This document shows, in pieces, positions 1-8,376 of a DNA stretch of 64,000 bases (positions are counted from its first letter, which is position 1; each line of letters begins with the position of its first letter). Origin of the DNA: Rhodospirillaceae bacterium (GTDB lineage Bacteria; Pseudomonadota; Alphaproteobacteria; GCA-2731375); assembly GCA_002731375.1 (NCBI GenBank), contig PCBT01000054.1, positions 177,970 to 241,969 of the forward strand, given 5' to 3'. The position numbers and the translations under genes are program-made. Below the pieces are notes generated by a model. It saw nothing but the letters and a program-made list of their open reading frames with translations. It was not told the DNA's origin and ran no database searches.

Positions 1-395
1 TCGGCATGCAGAATTGCCAGGGGCGTTTCGATCATGCACCACAGGTCCATGTGCTTGGGCAGGGCGGCGGCAACGGCGCGGACCTGGCCGGCACCCTCGG
101 CCTTGGGCAAGACAAGCGCGGCTGCCTTGGAGGCGGCGACGGCGTCCAGGTCGTCGGCATGCCACTGGCTGCCGCTACCATTGATGCGGATTGCCACTTC
201 GCGTGGTTCATAGCCGCCATTGTTGACTGCATTGACTACCTGTTGCCGGGCCATGGCCTTGGTGTCCGGGGCGACGGCGTCTTCTAGATCCAGGATCAGG
301 GCGTCCGCCGCCAGGGTCTTGGCCTTTTCCAACGCCCGTGCGTTGGAGCCGGGCATATAGAGGACGCTGCGCCGGGGTTGAATATCGTTGGTCAT
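1..395 (-). CDS. HpcH/HpaI aldolase / citrate lyase beta-like protein (partial)
   Basis: The reading frame starts at ATG 395 and leaves the left edge, so only about the first 131 residues are present. The N-terminus reads RRSVLYMPGSNARALEKA, then ADALILDLEDAVAPD, LVLPKAEGAG and MIETPLAI. These are the hallmarks of the CitE/HpcH TIM-barrel family: substrate loop, acidic metal-binding region and MIET strand. Members cleave or form malyl-CoA, citramalyl-CoA or related beta-hydroxyacyl-CoAs; the substrate here cannot be told. Its ATG overlaps the TGA of the upstream VOC gene by four bases (ATGA), which implies translational coupling and a shared pathway. Confidence 0.85.
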   Translation of the reverse strand, partial: MTNDIQPRRSVLYMPGSNARALEKAKTLAADALILDLEDAVAPDTKAMARQQVVNAVNNGGYEPREVAIRINGSGSQWHADDLDAVAASKAAALVLPKAEGAGQVRAVAAALPKHMDLWCMIETPLAILHA

Positions 396-1279
396 GCCCC
401 GATCTTCTCTCTGTTGCCCATGCCGGCGGTGGGATGAATGATTTCAGGACGCCCGGACCAGTTCCAGGCAAATGTGGTGCGCGAGACACCTAGCAACAGA
501 CCGTTGGTGGCGGATGGATGTACCCACAAACCATGCTGTTCGGCTTCCTGGCTTTCCCCGCGTGGGGTCCAGCGGGCCCGGTTGGCATCCAGGCTGTCGA
601 GAAAGGCACCCATGTCATGGGTTTCGCAATAACACATATAGAGGCTATCGCCGCGCTTGGCCGCCCAGCGGCCCATGGCGGACGTGCCATTGGTAACCTG
701 GGAAATTTCGATCCGGTCCAGACGCTCCGGCGGATTAAACAGCGTCAACGTGCCTTTGTAGCCAAAGCGTTCGCTGCCGATAGCGGAAAAGCGCGTGGCG
801 TCCAGATTGAATAGACCGGCGAAATGTGCCGCCGCTCCGCTCCAGTCGCTGATTAGGGTATTGGTGACCTCGTAGAGGAAATTGACCAGGCCTACACGGG
901 GCCGCATCAACGAGGGTGAGATCACGAATGGCATGCCGTAGTGATCTTCCGCCGGGAGATAAAACTGTTCGCCATCCCAAATGGGTTCCACGCCCAGGCC
1001 AGCCATGTGTTCCACCAAGCCATCTATGTTAGAGGTCGACAGCCCGGCGGTCATCAGGCCCTCGCCCCGCTCTGCCAGAAAATCGGCGCAACGTCCGGCG
1101 CCGTCAGGCTGACACAGTTCAACCTCGCTTTCGCCGAATGACATGATTGTGCGCTTGGCAGAGAGATAGGCGCTGTCGTCCTCCCGTGCCACGTCGGCGC
1201 CAAACAGGGTTTGCCAGTTCGCCGCTGCCGATTTCCGATCGGCCACGGTCAATTGAATGCGGTCAATTTTATCCAACAT
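392..1279 (-). CDS. VOC (glyoxalase/bleomycin-resistance fold) protein, two-module
   Basis: A 295-residue protein starting LDKIDRIQLTVADRKSAAANW, the typical opening of vicinal-oxygen-chelate proteins. It ends with a second module (about residues 130-280: VGLVNFLYEVTN, RLDRIEISQVTNGTS, HGLWVHPSATNGLLLGV). The length fits two beta-alpha-beta-beta-beta modules. VOC members are metal-dependent lyases, isomerases, dioxygenases or epimerases, and no specific subfamily is recognisable here. The stop codon overlaps the start of the downstream CitE-like lyase, so the two probably act on the same acyl-CoA or hydroxyacid. The start follows an AGAAC-type weak ribosome site; ATG at 1279 is the natural choice. 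Confidence 0.8.
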   Translation of the reverse strand: MLDKIDRIQLTVADRKSAAANWQTLFGADVAREDDSAYLSAKRTIMSFGESEVELCQPDGAGRCADFLAERGEGLMTAGLSTSNIDGLVEHMAGLGVEPIWDGEQFYLPAEDHYGMPFVISPSLMRPRVGLVNFLYEVTNTLISDWSGAAAHFAGLFNLDATRFSAIGSERFGYKGTLTLFNPPERLDRIEISQVTNGTSAMGRWAAKRGDSLYMCYCETHDMGAFLDSLDANRARWTPRGESQEAEQHGLWVHPSATNGLLLGVSRTTFAWNWSGRPEIIHPTAGMGNREKIGA

Positions 1280-1300
1280 AATACGTTCTCCAGATAAATA

Positions 1301-1957
1301 TTAACGCCAGGCGAAGACGGGCTGTTCCAGGTGGTCGACCCGAATGTTGTTGCGGCCCCGCATAACAACCTCGCAGAATTGATGAACGACCGCCGCCGTG
1401 GGCGCATGCACCTGATCGTCGCCGAAGCGTACCCGCAGCATGGGGCGCTCGCTTTCGGGAATCGTGATGAACTCTGGTGAATCCGGCCGGATCAGATCAG
1501 CAAGCGGTATCGGCATGATTTTGGCGACTTCATCAGGGTTCGGCGACATGGTCGCACCCGCGCCGGCCCAAATTACCACTGGCGTTATGAAATAGCCCGA
1601 ACGGGTGGGATAATCGTCCAACAGGCCCAACACGGCATCCTCGCCCAGGTGTAGATTGATCTCCTCCGACCATTCCCGCAGGCCGGCCTGGGTCGCGTTC
1701 TCACCGCTATCAACACGGCCACCCGGTAAGGCCTTTTGTCCGGCGTGGGATGATAGCCTGGGCGTGCGCCGTGTCAGGACAAAGGCGGTCTGCCCAGCAC
1801 CGTCGTCGATCAAGGTCATGGTCACGGCGGCATGCTTCAGGCCATCGCCGGCCCCTGTCCCGTCATTGCCGCCTTCATGACTGGGGGCCTGCCGTCTAAA
1901 TTCCGCTAGGCGCGCCGCAAAAAGCCCGCGGGTCTCGTCCGTGTAGGGAAACTCCAT
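1301..1957 (-). CDS. NudL-like Nudix hydrolase (probable CoA pyrophosphatase)
   Basis: A 218-residue Nudix protein. The region FVLTRRTPRLSSHAGQKALPGG (about residues 78-99) matches the UPF0035 signature upstream of the Nudix box in CoA diphosphatases of the NudL/YeaB type. The box follows (GRVDSGE, then REWSEE), so the metal-binding RExxEE residues are kept. The normally invariant glycine after the second EE pair is replaced by Asn (EEINL). Family members split CoA or acyl-CoA into 3',5'-ADP and phosphopantetheine. The gene lies 21 bp upstream of the VOC gene in the same direction and could be co-transcribed with it. Confidence 0.85.
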   Translation of the reverse strand: MEFPYTDETRGLFAARLAEFRRQAPSHEGGNDGTGAGDGLKHAAVTMTLIDDGAGQTAFVLTRRTPRLSSHAGQKALPGGRVDSGENATQAGLREWSEEINLHLGEDAVLGLLDDYPTRSGYFITPVVIWAGAGATMSPNPDEVAKIMPIPLADLIRPDSPEFITIPESERPMLRVRFGDDQVHAPTAAVVHQFCEVVMRGRNNIRVDHLEQPVFAWR

Positions 1958-2079
1958 CGCCGTCTTTGTCCTCGAAGCAAAATCTTACATCGCCCCACCA
2001 TAGGCCTATGGACCCAGCAATCCAACGGCGCTTTCGGAGCGGCCAAACATAAAGATATGAGTATGTTTAAAAAAATCTA

Positions 2080-2108
2080 TTGACGCGACCTTCTGACCCA
2101 GCATATAT
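2080..2108 (+). promoter_or_regulatory. sigma70-type promoter of metY
   Basis: TTGACG at 2080-2085 and an ATATAT-type -10 at 2103-2108 are separated by 17 bases. The implied transcript start, near 2114, coincides with the first bases of the SAM-II aptamer. This is typical spacing for a riboswitch leader. Positions are read from sequence only. Confidence 0.6.
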
Positions 2109-2113
2109 GGGCC

Positions 2114-2166
2114 TTGCGCCGATTTGAGCCAGCTTGCGGGCGCAGTACAAATACAGCTAAACCGGT
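2114..2166 (+). promoter_or_regulatory. SAM-II (metA/SAM-alpha) riboswitch aptamer
   Basis: The element has the SAM-II layout. A perfect 6-bp P1 stem is formed by TGCGCC at 2115-2120 and GGCGCA at 2139-2144. The loop carries the conserved GATTTGA (2121-2127), and the 3' segment ACAAATACAGCTAAA (2147-2161) holds the pseudoknot and SAM-contact bases. Family knowledge: SAM-II occurs mostly in alphaproteobacteria upstream of methionine genes and binds S-adenosylmethionine through an H-type pseudoknot. Here it precedes metY, as expected for repression when SAM is abundant. Confidence 0.92.
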
Positions 2167-2173
2167 CGGTACC

Positions 2174-2205
2174 AACCGCCCAGCCAACGCTGTGGCGGTT
2201 TTTTT
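2174..2205 (+). terminator. Intrinsic terminator between SAM-II aptamer and metY
   Basis: AACCGCC (2174-2180) plus CAGC (2181-2184) pair with GCTG (2189-2192) and GGCGGTT (2194-2200) around a CAAC loop. The stem is 11 bp with one bulged T and runs into seven T residues (2199-2205). It begins only eight bases after the aptamer and ends about 40 bases before the metY start codon. This suggests SAM-dependent transcription attenuation rather than, or in addition to, ribosome-site masking. Confidence 0.88.
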
Positions 2206-2246
2206 GTTTGGAACCGGGCTGGCATGGACAGTGATAGGAGACGACG

Positions 2247-3557
2247 ATGACTGAAAGTAAAAACCCGGAAACCCTGGCTCTGCACGCGGGCTATCGCACG
2301 GACCCCACCACGGGCGCCGTCGCGGTTCCAATTTACCAAACAACTTCGTATCAGTTCGATAGTGCCGAGCATGCCGCCAACCTGTTTGGCCTCAAGGAAC
2401 TCGGCAATATCTATACCCGCATAATGAACCCGACCAACGATGTGCTGGAACAACGCATCGCGGCCCTGGACGGCGGCGTGGCGGCCCTGGCAGTGGGCTC
2501 GGGGCAGGCGGCGTCCGCCCTGGCCCTGCAGAATGTCGCCCAGGTGGGTGACAATGTGGTCAGCTCCACCGATCTTTACGGCGGGACTTGGAGCCTGTTT
2601 GCCAACACCCTGAAGCAGCAGGGTATCGAAGTGCGCTTTGTCGACCCTTCCGATCCGGAAAATTTCCGCCGCGCCACGGACGACAAAACCCGCGCCTATT
2701 ATGCCGAGACCCTGCCGAACCCAAAGCTGCATGTCTTCCCCATTCGGGAGGTTTCGGACATCGGGCGCGAATTCGGTATTCCGCTGATCATGGACAACAC
2801 GGCGGCCCCCATCATTTGCCGTCCCTTCGATCATGGCGCCGCCGTGATCATCTATTCCACGACCAAGTATATCGGCGGGCACGGTACCTCTATCGGTGGT
2901 TTGATCGTGGATAGCGGCACGTTCGATTGGGAGGCGCATCCCGCGCGCCAGCCGCTGTTGAACCAGCCCGATCCCAGCTATCACGGCGCGGTCTGGGTCG
3001 AGGCGGTGAAGCCCCTGGGCCCCATCGCCTATATCCTCAAGGCGCGAGTGACCCTGTTGCGCGATCTTGGTCCGGCGACCTCGCCCTTCAATTCCTTCCA
3101 GACCATTCAGGGCCTGGAAACATTGCCCCTTCGCATACGGGAGCATTGCCGAAATGCCGATGCGGTGACGGAATACCTGAGCCGCCATGACGAGGTGGCG
3201 AAGGTGATCCATCCCAGCCTGCAGGGTGGCGAGGAGCGGCGGCGGGCCGATGCCTACCTGACGGGCGGCTATGGCGGTCTGGTGGGTATCGAGTTGAAGG
3301 GCGGCCTGGAGGCTGGACGCGCCTTTATCGATGCGCTGGAGCTGTTTTATCATGTCGCCAATATTGGTGATGCGCGCAGCTTGGCGATCCATCCGGCGAC
3401 CACGACACATTCGCAATTGACCCCGGAAGAGCAGTTGGCCACCGGCGTCAATGAAGGCTATGTGCGGCTTTCGGTGGGCATTGAGCATATTGATGATATC
3501 ATCGCCGATCTGGCGCAAGCCCTGGACAAGGCGGTGGCGGTGAAGGCAGCCGCCTGA
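2247..3557 (+). CDS. metY: O-acetylhomoserine sulfhydrylase (aminocarboxypropyltransferase)
   Basis: A 436-residue Cys/Met-metabolism PLP enzyme. It replaces the acetyl group of O-acetylhomoserine with sulfide (or methanethiol), giving homocysteine in direct-sulfhydrylation methionine synthesis. The PLP lysine is K207 in IIYSTTKYIGGHG and the pyridine-nitrogen aspartate lies in IMDNTAAP near residue 183. The N-terminal ETLALHAGYRTDPTTGAVAVPIYQT run and the 430-residue length match MetY rather than the shorter MetB/MetC/MetZ. ATG 2247 follows GATAGGAG. Transcription is controlled by the SAM-II element and terminator just upstream. It forms a single-gene unit facing a convergent MFS gene. Confidence 0.93.
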   Translation: MTESKNPETLALHAGYRTDPTTGAVAVPIYQTTSYQFDSAEHAANLFGLKELGNIYTRIMNPTNDVLEQRIAALDGGVAALAVGSGQAASALALQNVAQVGDNVVSSTDLYGGTWSLFANTLKQQGIEVRFVDPSDPENFRRATDDKTRAYYAETLPNPKLHVFPIREVSDIGREFGIPLIMDNTAAPIICRPFDHGAAVIIYSTTKYIGGHGTSIGGLIVDSGTFDWEAHPARQPLLNQPDPSYHGAVWVEAVKPLGPIAYILKARVTLLRDLGPATSPFNSFQTIQGLETLPLRIREHCRNADAVTEYLSRHDEVAKVIHPSLQGGEERRRADAYLTGGYGGLVGIELKGGLEAGRAFIDALELFYHVANIGDARSLAIHPATTTHSQLTPEEQLATGVNEGYVRLSVGIEHIDDIIADLAQALDKAVAVKAAA

Positions 3558-3575
3558 TCATACGTGAAGAGTAAG

Positions 3576-3610
3576 CGGCGGCGCTGTCCAGACGAGCCGC
3601 GCCGCCGTTT
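3576..3610 (+). terminator. Terminator-like hairpin after metY
   Basis: CGGCGGCGC (3576-3584) pairs perfectly with GCGCCGCCG (3599-3607) over nine base pairs with a 14-base loop, followed by only TTT. The hairpin sits between the metY stop and the end of the convergent MFS gene, so it may end transcription from either side. The weak T-tract lowers certainty. Confidence 0.55.
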
Positions 3611-3611
3611 G

Positions 3612-4889
3612 CTATTCAGGAGAGGTGTCTTGTTGTTGCACCAATAATTGCGGCGGTGTTTTAAGAAACAGGAAGGCGGCGAAGGCGCAACCGGCCGGGT
3701 AAAGCGCCAAGAGCAACAAGGTCTCGCTATAACTGCCGAACGTATCGAAGGCGATGGCCAGCGGCATGGGCCCGATGGAGGCACCGGTCACGCCGATCAT
3801 CTGGCCGGTACCCTGAATGGCGCCCAAATGCTTGCGGCCGAAATAGCGCGGCCAGACATAGCCGAAGAAGGTCATGGTGCAGCCATTGTTCAGGCCGAAG
3901 GCAACGGCGTAGATCATGGCCGAGAACAGGTCGTGGACCTGGGACGCGCTGGTTAGGGATGTCACCATGACGATCAGGCCAAAGGTGAATACCCGGTGCG
4001 TCGGGAAACGGTCGAGGGCGCGGCCGACCAAGGGAATGGCGATGATCATGACCAGCGCGGAAATGGGAAATATTCGCGCCGCCGCCGCTTCACTTAGGCC
4101 TTGGGTGGTCAGGATCGAGACCTGGAAGAAATGTAGTGAGGTGACCAGCATGGACATTCCGAACAGGCCGGCGCAGAGAACCCAGAAGGTCGAGGTCGCC
4201 AAGGCCTCGCGCAAGGTCAAACCATGCTCGGAGGCGGAGGTATCCTCGCGGCCTGCGGCCGCTGTGTCGCCATCAGGCAGTAGATCGAGGTCCTCGGGCC
4301 GGTTATGAACCAGGAACAGTACGGGGGGCAGCATCAACACCCAGGTGCTCACCCCCAGCCAGAACCAGGCTTCGCGCCAGCCCACCGTATCGATCAGCCA
4401 TTGTGACAGCGGTGGATGCACGGCCATAGAGGCGGAAAAACCTATTGCCATGAGGCCCAGGGCAAAGCCGCGCTTGCGGTTGAACCAATGGGAAATGATG
4501 TTGGAGCTGGTCAGCATTAGACTACCCTGACCAAGGAACCGTAGGGCAGCGAAGCCGATCGCCAGCCACAAGAAGCCAGCGGCGGCGCCAAAGGCCGCGC
4601 AGGCCAGACCCAGCAGCAGGCTGACGCCCAGCAGCATCCGGCGCGGGCCGATCCGGTCCAGTAACCTCCCCATCCAAGGCAAGCCAAAGGCGGCAACCAG
4701 GGTGGCGAAGGCATAGGCGGATGAAACGGTGGTGGCGGAAAGGCCCAGATCGGCCTGGATATGAACCAGAAAGACGCTAAAGGTATGGGACTGCCCCGGA
4801 CCCGAGACAAATATACCCAAGGCAGCCACGGCCAAGATGACCCAGCCGTAAAAGAAACGGCGATTGATACTCAGAGCCAGAGATTTCAT
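3612..4889 (-). CDS. MFS transporter (monocarboxylate/oxalate-formate type)
   Basis: A 425-residue integral membrane protein with about 12 hydrophobic segments from WVILAVAALGIFVSG to LLLLALYPAGCAFAAFLFL. The loop MGRLLDRIGPRRML after the second segment is the MFS motif A (GxLxDRxGxRR). The first-segment context FFYGWVILAVAALGIFVSGPGQSHTFSVF resembles the OFA/monocarboxylate porter branch. The frame extends to a GTG at 4949, but ATG 4889 (MKSLALSINRRFFYGW) fits family N-termini. The substrate is unknown; a small organic anion is a reasonable guess. It is monocistronic, convergent with metY. Confidence 0.85.
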   Translation of the reverse strand: MKSLALSINRRFFYGWVILAVAALGIFVSGPGQSHTFSVFLVHIQADLGLSATTVSSAYAFATLVAAFGLPWMGRLLDRIGPRRMLLGVSLLLGLACAAFGAAAGFLWLAIGFAALRFLGQGSLMLTSSNIISHWFNRKRGFALGLMAIGFSASMAVHPPLSQWLIDTVGWREAWFWLGVSTWVLMLPPVLFLVHNRPEDLDLLPDGDTAAAGREDTSASEHGLTLREALATSTFWVLCAGLFGMSMLVTSLHFFQVSILTTQGLSEAAAARIFPISALVMIIAIPLVGRALDRFPTHRVFTFGLIVMVTSLTSASQVHDLFSAMIYAVAFGLNNGCTMTFFGYVWPRYFGRKHLGAIQGTGQMIGVTGASIGPMPLAIAFDTFGSYSETLLLLALYPAGCAFAAFLFLKTPPQLLVQQQDTSPE

Positions 4890-5063
4890 TGTGGGGCTGG
4901 CCGTCCAAACTAATGCGCCGGGCGGAACCAGCCCGAATGCGAATAACACCAGTGCTGCTTATAGCACTATATTCACGACAAGCGCTTTAGGTATTATTTA
5001 GCGCTATTCTAAATAGCCTGGAATTCGTTATAGGCTGGATGGCCTAATCAAAGATGACCAACG

Positions 5064-5094
5064 AAAAAGAAAGGGGACGCTGTGGCGCCCCCTT
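5064..5094 (-). terminator. Intrinsic terminator of the thiolase operon
   Basis: On the minus strand a 10-bp stem (arms at 5085-5094 and 5071-5080, with one G-U pair) closes a CACA loop and runs into TCTTTTTC (5064-5070). On the plus strand the G-U pair becomes an A-C mismatch, so the signal is strand specific. It lies 35 bp beyond the thiolase stop. Confidence 0.75.
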
Positions 5095-5128
5095 CCAAAT
5101 CGTCGCTAATCGCGGTTGAAAAACCGTA

Positions 5129-6331
5129 TCAGGCGCCCTCGCGGCCGATAATGGCCACCGAAGAGACGTTCTGATGCGGCTGACCGCCGAGATTATGGGT
5201 CATCCCGAAGGTCGGATCCTTCAACTGGCGCGGGCCGGCCCGGCCAAGGAGCTGGTTGTACATTTCGTACAGCATCCGCAGGCCGGAAGCACCGATGGGG
5301 TGGCCAAAGCATTTCAGGCCGCCATCGATCTGGCATGGCACCTGGCCGTCGGCATTGTAGAAACCGTCGAGGACATCGCGCCAGGCTTCGCCTTCGTTGG
5401 AGATGTAGAGATCTTCCATGGTCACCATCTCGGTGATCGAGAAGCAGTCATGGCACTCGAACATGGAGATCTGATCCCGTGGCTTCTCGATGCCCGCCTC
5501 TTTATAGGCCCGCTCGGAGGCCTTGCGGGTGGTCAGGAAGTAGCTGCCGTCCCAGGAGTTATGGCCCGATTCCTGACCATTCGAGACTGCCAATTGCAGC
5601 GCCTTGACGGTGATCCGGTCGGTTTTGCCCAAAGATTTGGCAATTTCCGGCGTGGTCACGATAGCGCAGGCGGACCCATCCGAGACGCCGCAGCAATCAA
5701 ACAGACCCAAGGGGGCCGCGATCATTGGTGCGTTCAAGACCGTATCCAAGGGGATCTCTTTTTGCAAATGCGCCTTGGGGTTCTTGGCGCCGTTGGCATG
5801 GCTTTTCACCGAGATGGTACCGATGGCTTTCTTCACCGTATCCATGTCAACGCCATGCTTTTCGGAATAAGCGGTCGCCAACTGGGCGAAACCGCCGGGA
5901 GCCGAGCCGTTATTCTTGATCATGTCGTTGAGGGGGCCGGAGCCGCGCTGGGGCAGGCCGCCATAGCCGGTGTCCTTCAGTTTTTCGACACCAACCGCCA
6001 GGGCGATATCGGCCGCGCCGGAGGCTACCGCATAAACGGCGCCGCGGAAGGCTTCCGTCCCTGAGGCGCAGAAGTTCTCGACCCGGGTCACGGGAATATT
6101 GGGCAGGCGCAGGGCCACGGAAAGCGGCACGCCGGATTTGCCCACATGCACTTCCTCGATCGCTGTGGCGAACCAGGCCGCATCGATCTGGCTGGTTTCA
6201 ATGCCCGCATCGACCAGGGCTTCCTGATAGGCTTCAACGATCAAATCTTCGGCATCGCAGTCCCAACGTTCCCCGAATTTCGAGCAACCCATGCCAAGAA
6301 TAGCGACTTTATCTCTAATACCTGAGGCCAT
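5129..6331 (-). CDS. Thiolase-superfamily protein (SCP-x/archaeal acetoacetyl-CoA thiolase type)
   Basis: A 400-residue thiolase-fold protein. The acyl-accepting cysteine is C88 in RVENFCASGTEAF. The second half carries HDCFS (H294, C296) and the conserved GHPIGASG histidine (H344). The NFCASG and HDCFS motifs belong to the SCP-x/archaeal branch, which commonly works with a DUF35 Zn-ribbon/OB protein. It lies 21 bp downstream of the ketosynthase-OB fusion gene in the same direction. Likely role: Claisen condensation or thiolytic cleavage of an acyl-CoA handed over within a complex; the substrate is unknown. An intrinsic terminator follows. Confidence 0.88.
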   Translation of the reverse strand: MASGIRDKVAILGMGCSKFGERWDCDAEDLIVEAYQEALVDAGIETSQIDAAWFATAIEEVHVGKSGVPLSVALRLPNIPVTRVENFCASGTEAFRGAVYAVASGAADIALAVGVEKLKDTGYGGLPQRGSGPLNDMIKNNGSAPGGFAQLATAYSEKHGVDMDTVKKAIGTISVKSHANGAKNPKAHLQKEIPLDTVLNAPMIAAPLGLFDCCGVSDGSACAIVTTPEIAKSLGKTDRITVKALQLAVSNGQESGHNSWDGSYFLTTRKASERAYKEAGIEKPRDQISMFECHDCFSITEMVTMEDLYISNEGEAWRDVLDGFYNADGQVPCQIDGGLKCFGHPIGASGLRMLYEMYNQLLGRAGPRQLKDPTFGMTHNLGGQPHQNVSSVAIIGREGA

Positions 6332-6352
6332 TTTTCGTTCTCCTTATACCGC

Positions 6353-7798
6353 CTAAATCTTCGGCGCTGCTTTCCAGTAATACTTGTTGAAATTACGCTT
6401 TTCGTCGGCCGCCTTGATGCGGAACACCATGCGGAATTCGTCGCCGACCGCCACGCCGCCTTCGTCAACGTCGGTGAAGTCGGCCATCATGCGGCCGCCC
6501 TCGCCAAATGTGACCATGCCGAAATGGTGAGGCGGGTCCGGTGCGTAGGTCAGGTTATCGGCTGTCCAGGACTGGATCATGGCGGAGGTTTCCGACATCC
6601 GGTGATCTTCCTGTGTGTTGATGGCGCCGCAATTTGGGTTCACGCAAATCCGGGCTTTCGGATATTGTACGGTGCCGCATTGTTCGCACTTGCCGCCAAC
6701 GAAACCGATGACCATTTCCTTGTTTCGGTACAACGTGGTCAGCGCGGTCTGTTTGTCCGTTTCCGAACGCAGGCCTCCGTCCTGTTCCACCAGGTTATTA
6801 AAGGCCAGGAACTTGTTGTAGTTGGTTTCTTCCTTGCGGTGCGCCAGATGACCCTTGATGCCCTGCCGGTTCGACATGGTGGACAACTTGTCCGTAGTGC
6901 GGAAGACCAGGGCGTCGCAGCCCTGACCCCAGCCGACCACCATGATGGTTTCGCCCGGTTTGGCATCCTGCAGGCAATCAACCAGCATGACCAGGGCGTG
7001 GGCGGTTCCCGCCTCGCCCATCACATTGTGCAGATTGTCCCGCGTTGCTTCGGCTTTAATGCCGCACGACTTGGCCACCATTCCGGCAATGTTGCGGATG
7101 GTGCCGGGCATTACGAAATGATCAATGTCGCCGGCGCCAAGACCTGTGTTCTCCAGAGCCGCTTGCACCGCTTCCGGCACGATCTTCATGTAGCCCTCGT
7201 CGCGGATCCAGCGTTCTTCCCAGTTATAGTCGAAGTCAGCGTTCTGGCCCCGATAGTGATCGACGAAATCCACCGCGATCTGACCGGCGCCGAGATATTC
7301 GGCGACCAAATCGTCACTGCCCAACAAAAGCGCCGCACCGCCGTCGCCATACATCAGCTCGTTGGTATTGGCTGTCTGGCTGCGCCGGTGTTCGCCAGTG
7401 GCGAACAGGGCGCTGCCTCCGGTACCCTGGGCCACGCTCAAGGCGTTGATCAAGCCGGAGGTCGCCGAGCGTTGGGACGAGGTAATATCCATCGTCATCA
7501 TGTTCTGGCCCAGGTTCAGGGCGGTGCCCAGAACGCCTGAATTCTGCCGGTCCGTGAACGGCAGTGTTGTCGAGGCCAGATAAATAGCCTTGATGTCGTC
7601 GGGCCGAGCCTTGTCCAGGCAATCGCGGGATGCTTCGACCGCCATGGTCAGGGCATCCTCGTCCCAATTGCACATGGAGCGTTCGCCCTTGCTGTACGCC
7701 TTGAGGGCGCCATTGAACCAGCTCACATTCTCTAGAATGACGCTTCTCGGCAGCCGCCGCCTGGGCACATAGCCGCCGTACGCTGTAATACCTACCAT
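6353..7798 (-). CDS. HMG-CoA-synthase/ketosynthase-III-like domain fused to Zn-ribbon OB-fold (DUF35) domain
   Basis: A 481-residue two-part protein. Residues 1 to about 335 are a KAS III/HMG-CoA-synthase fold (VGITAYGGYVPRRRL, TMDITSSQRSATSGLINAL, LMYGDGGAALLLG). Residues about 360-481 hold a rubredoxin-like zinc ribbon (C371, C374, C385, C390) and an OB fold ending MVTFGEGGRMMADFTDVD. At the site where HMG-CoA synthase and KAS III carry the catalytic cysteine, this protein reads SSQRSATSG with no Cys, so it may not form the usual acyl-enzyme. Archaea assemble separate HMGCS, thiolase and DUF35 proteins into a channel; here HMGCS-like and DUF35 parts are fused and a thiolase follows at 21 bp. 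Confidence 0.85.
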   Translation of the reverse strand: MVGITAYGGYVPRRRLPRSVILENVSWFNGALKAYSKGERSMCNWDEDALTMAVEASRDCLDKARPDDIKAIYLASTTLPFTDRQNSGVLGTALNLGQNMMTMDITSSQRSATSGLINALSVAQGTGGSALFATGEHRRSQTANTNELMYGDGGAALLLGSDDLVAEYLGAGQIAVDFVDHYRGQNADFDYNWEERWIRDEGYMKIVPEAVQAALENTGLGAGDIDHFVMPGTIRNIAGMVAKSCGIKAEATRDNLHNVMGEAGTAHALVMLVDCLQDAKPGETIMVVGWGQGCDALVFRTTDKLSTMSNRQGIKGHLAHRKEETNYNKFLAFNNLVEQDGGLRSETDKQTALTTLYRNKEMVIGFVGGKCEQCGTVQYPKARICVNPNCGAINTQEDHRMSETSAMIQSWTADNLTYAPDPPHHFGMVTFGEGGRMMADFTDVDEGGVAVGDEFRMVFRIKAADEKRNFNKYYWKAAPKI

Positions 7799-8376
7799 TC
7801 GCTCTTCCCTTCACGGGGCCGGCAACGCCAAGGGCAATGCCAAGGATACCATCAGCCCGCACAATTATTGCATTGTGTATTCAAATCTAATTTACCAGAG
7901 CTGGGTTCTTCGTCAAGGAAAGCACCTGAGCCATGTCAGTTTCATCAACCTTGCAAAACTAGCTTGGGCTTCAACTTATGTGTTGACCAATTCGAAAATG
8001 GTGGTGGAATGGCAACTAAATTCTAGTTTTGGCAATAGACCCATGGGGCCAGAAATGCTCTTTATCTGTGGTTATGGATGCATCAAGCAAATACGTGGGC
8101 TGGACTAAGCCGTCCGTAGGTGATGGCGTGTGGGAACTATTTCGGTGTCATCCGGGCATTCCGGTGCAGGTTCATTCGGTTCTCTCCTCAAGGCTTCTGT
8201 CTTCACAAACGTCAGATTTTCGGAAGAAGGATCGAATGAACATCCTTGTGAGAACTCACATCTAGAACTTCGGCTTCAGACGCTTGCCGATTAGTGGCAG
8301 CAACGCGGACGTTAACCTTTTCGCCCATTTTTTGAGGAATGTTTCGGAGGAACGCTGCCGCGCCCGGCATCCGCGA
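7799..8376. other. Intergenic stretch, no gene recognised
   Basis: About 580 bases of lower GC than the neighbours separate two minus-strand genes. A 77-codon plus-strand frame (7875-8108) has no recognisable motif, no convincing ribosome site and unusual composition. No tRNA, IS end or strong promoter was found. It could hold the promoter of the thiolase operon near 7800-7860 or a decayed gene. Confidence 0.4.

Noticed and set aside
2157-3518. Long minus-strand frame opposite metY
   Set aside because: Antisense shadow of metY; histidine/glutamine-rich and without recognisable domains.
7875-8108. 77-codon frame as a gene
   Set aside because: No ribosome site, no motif and unusual composition; more likely a chance opening in low-GC sequence.
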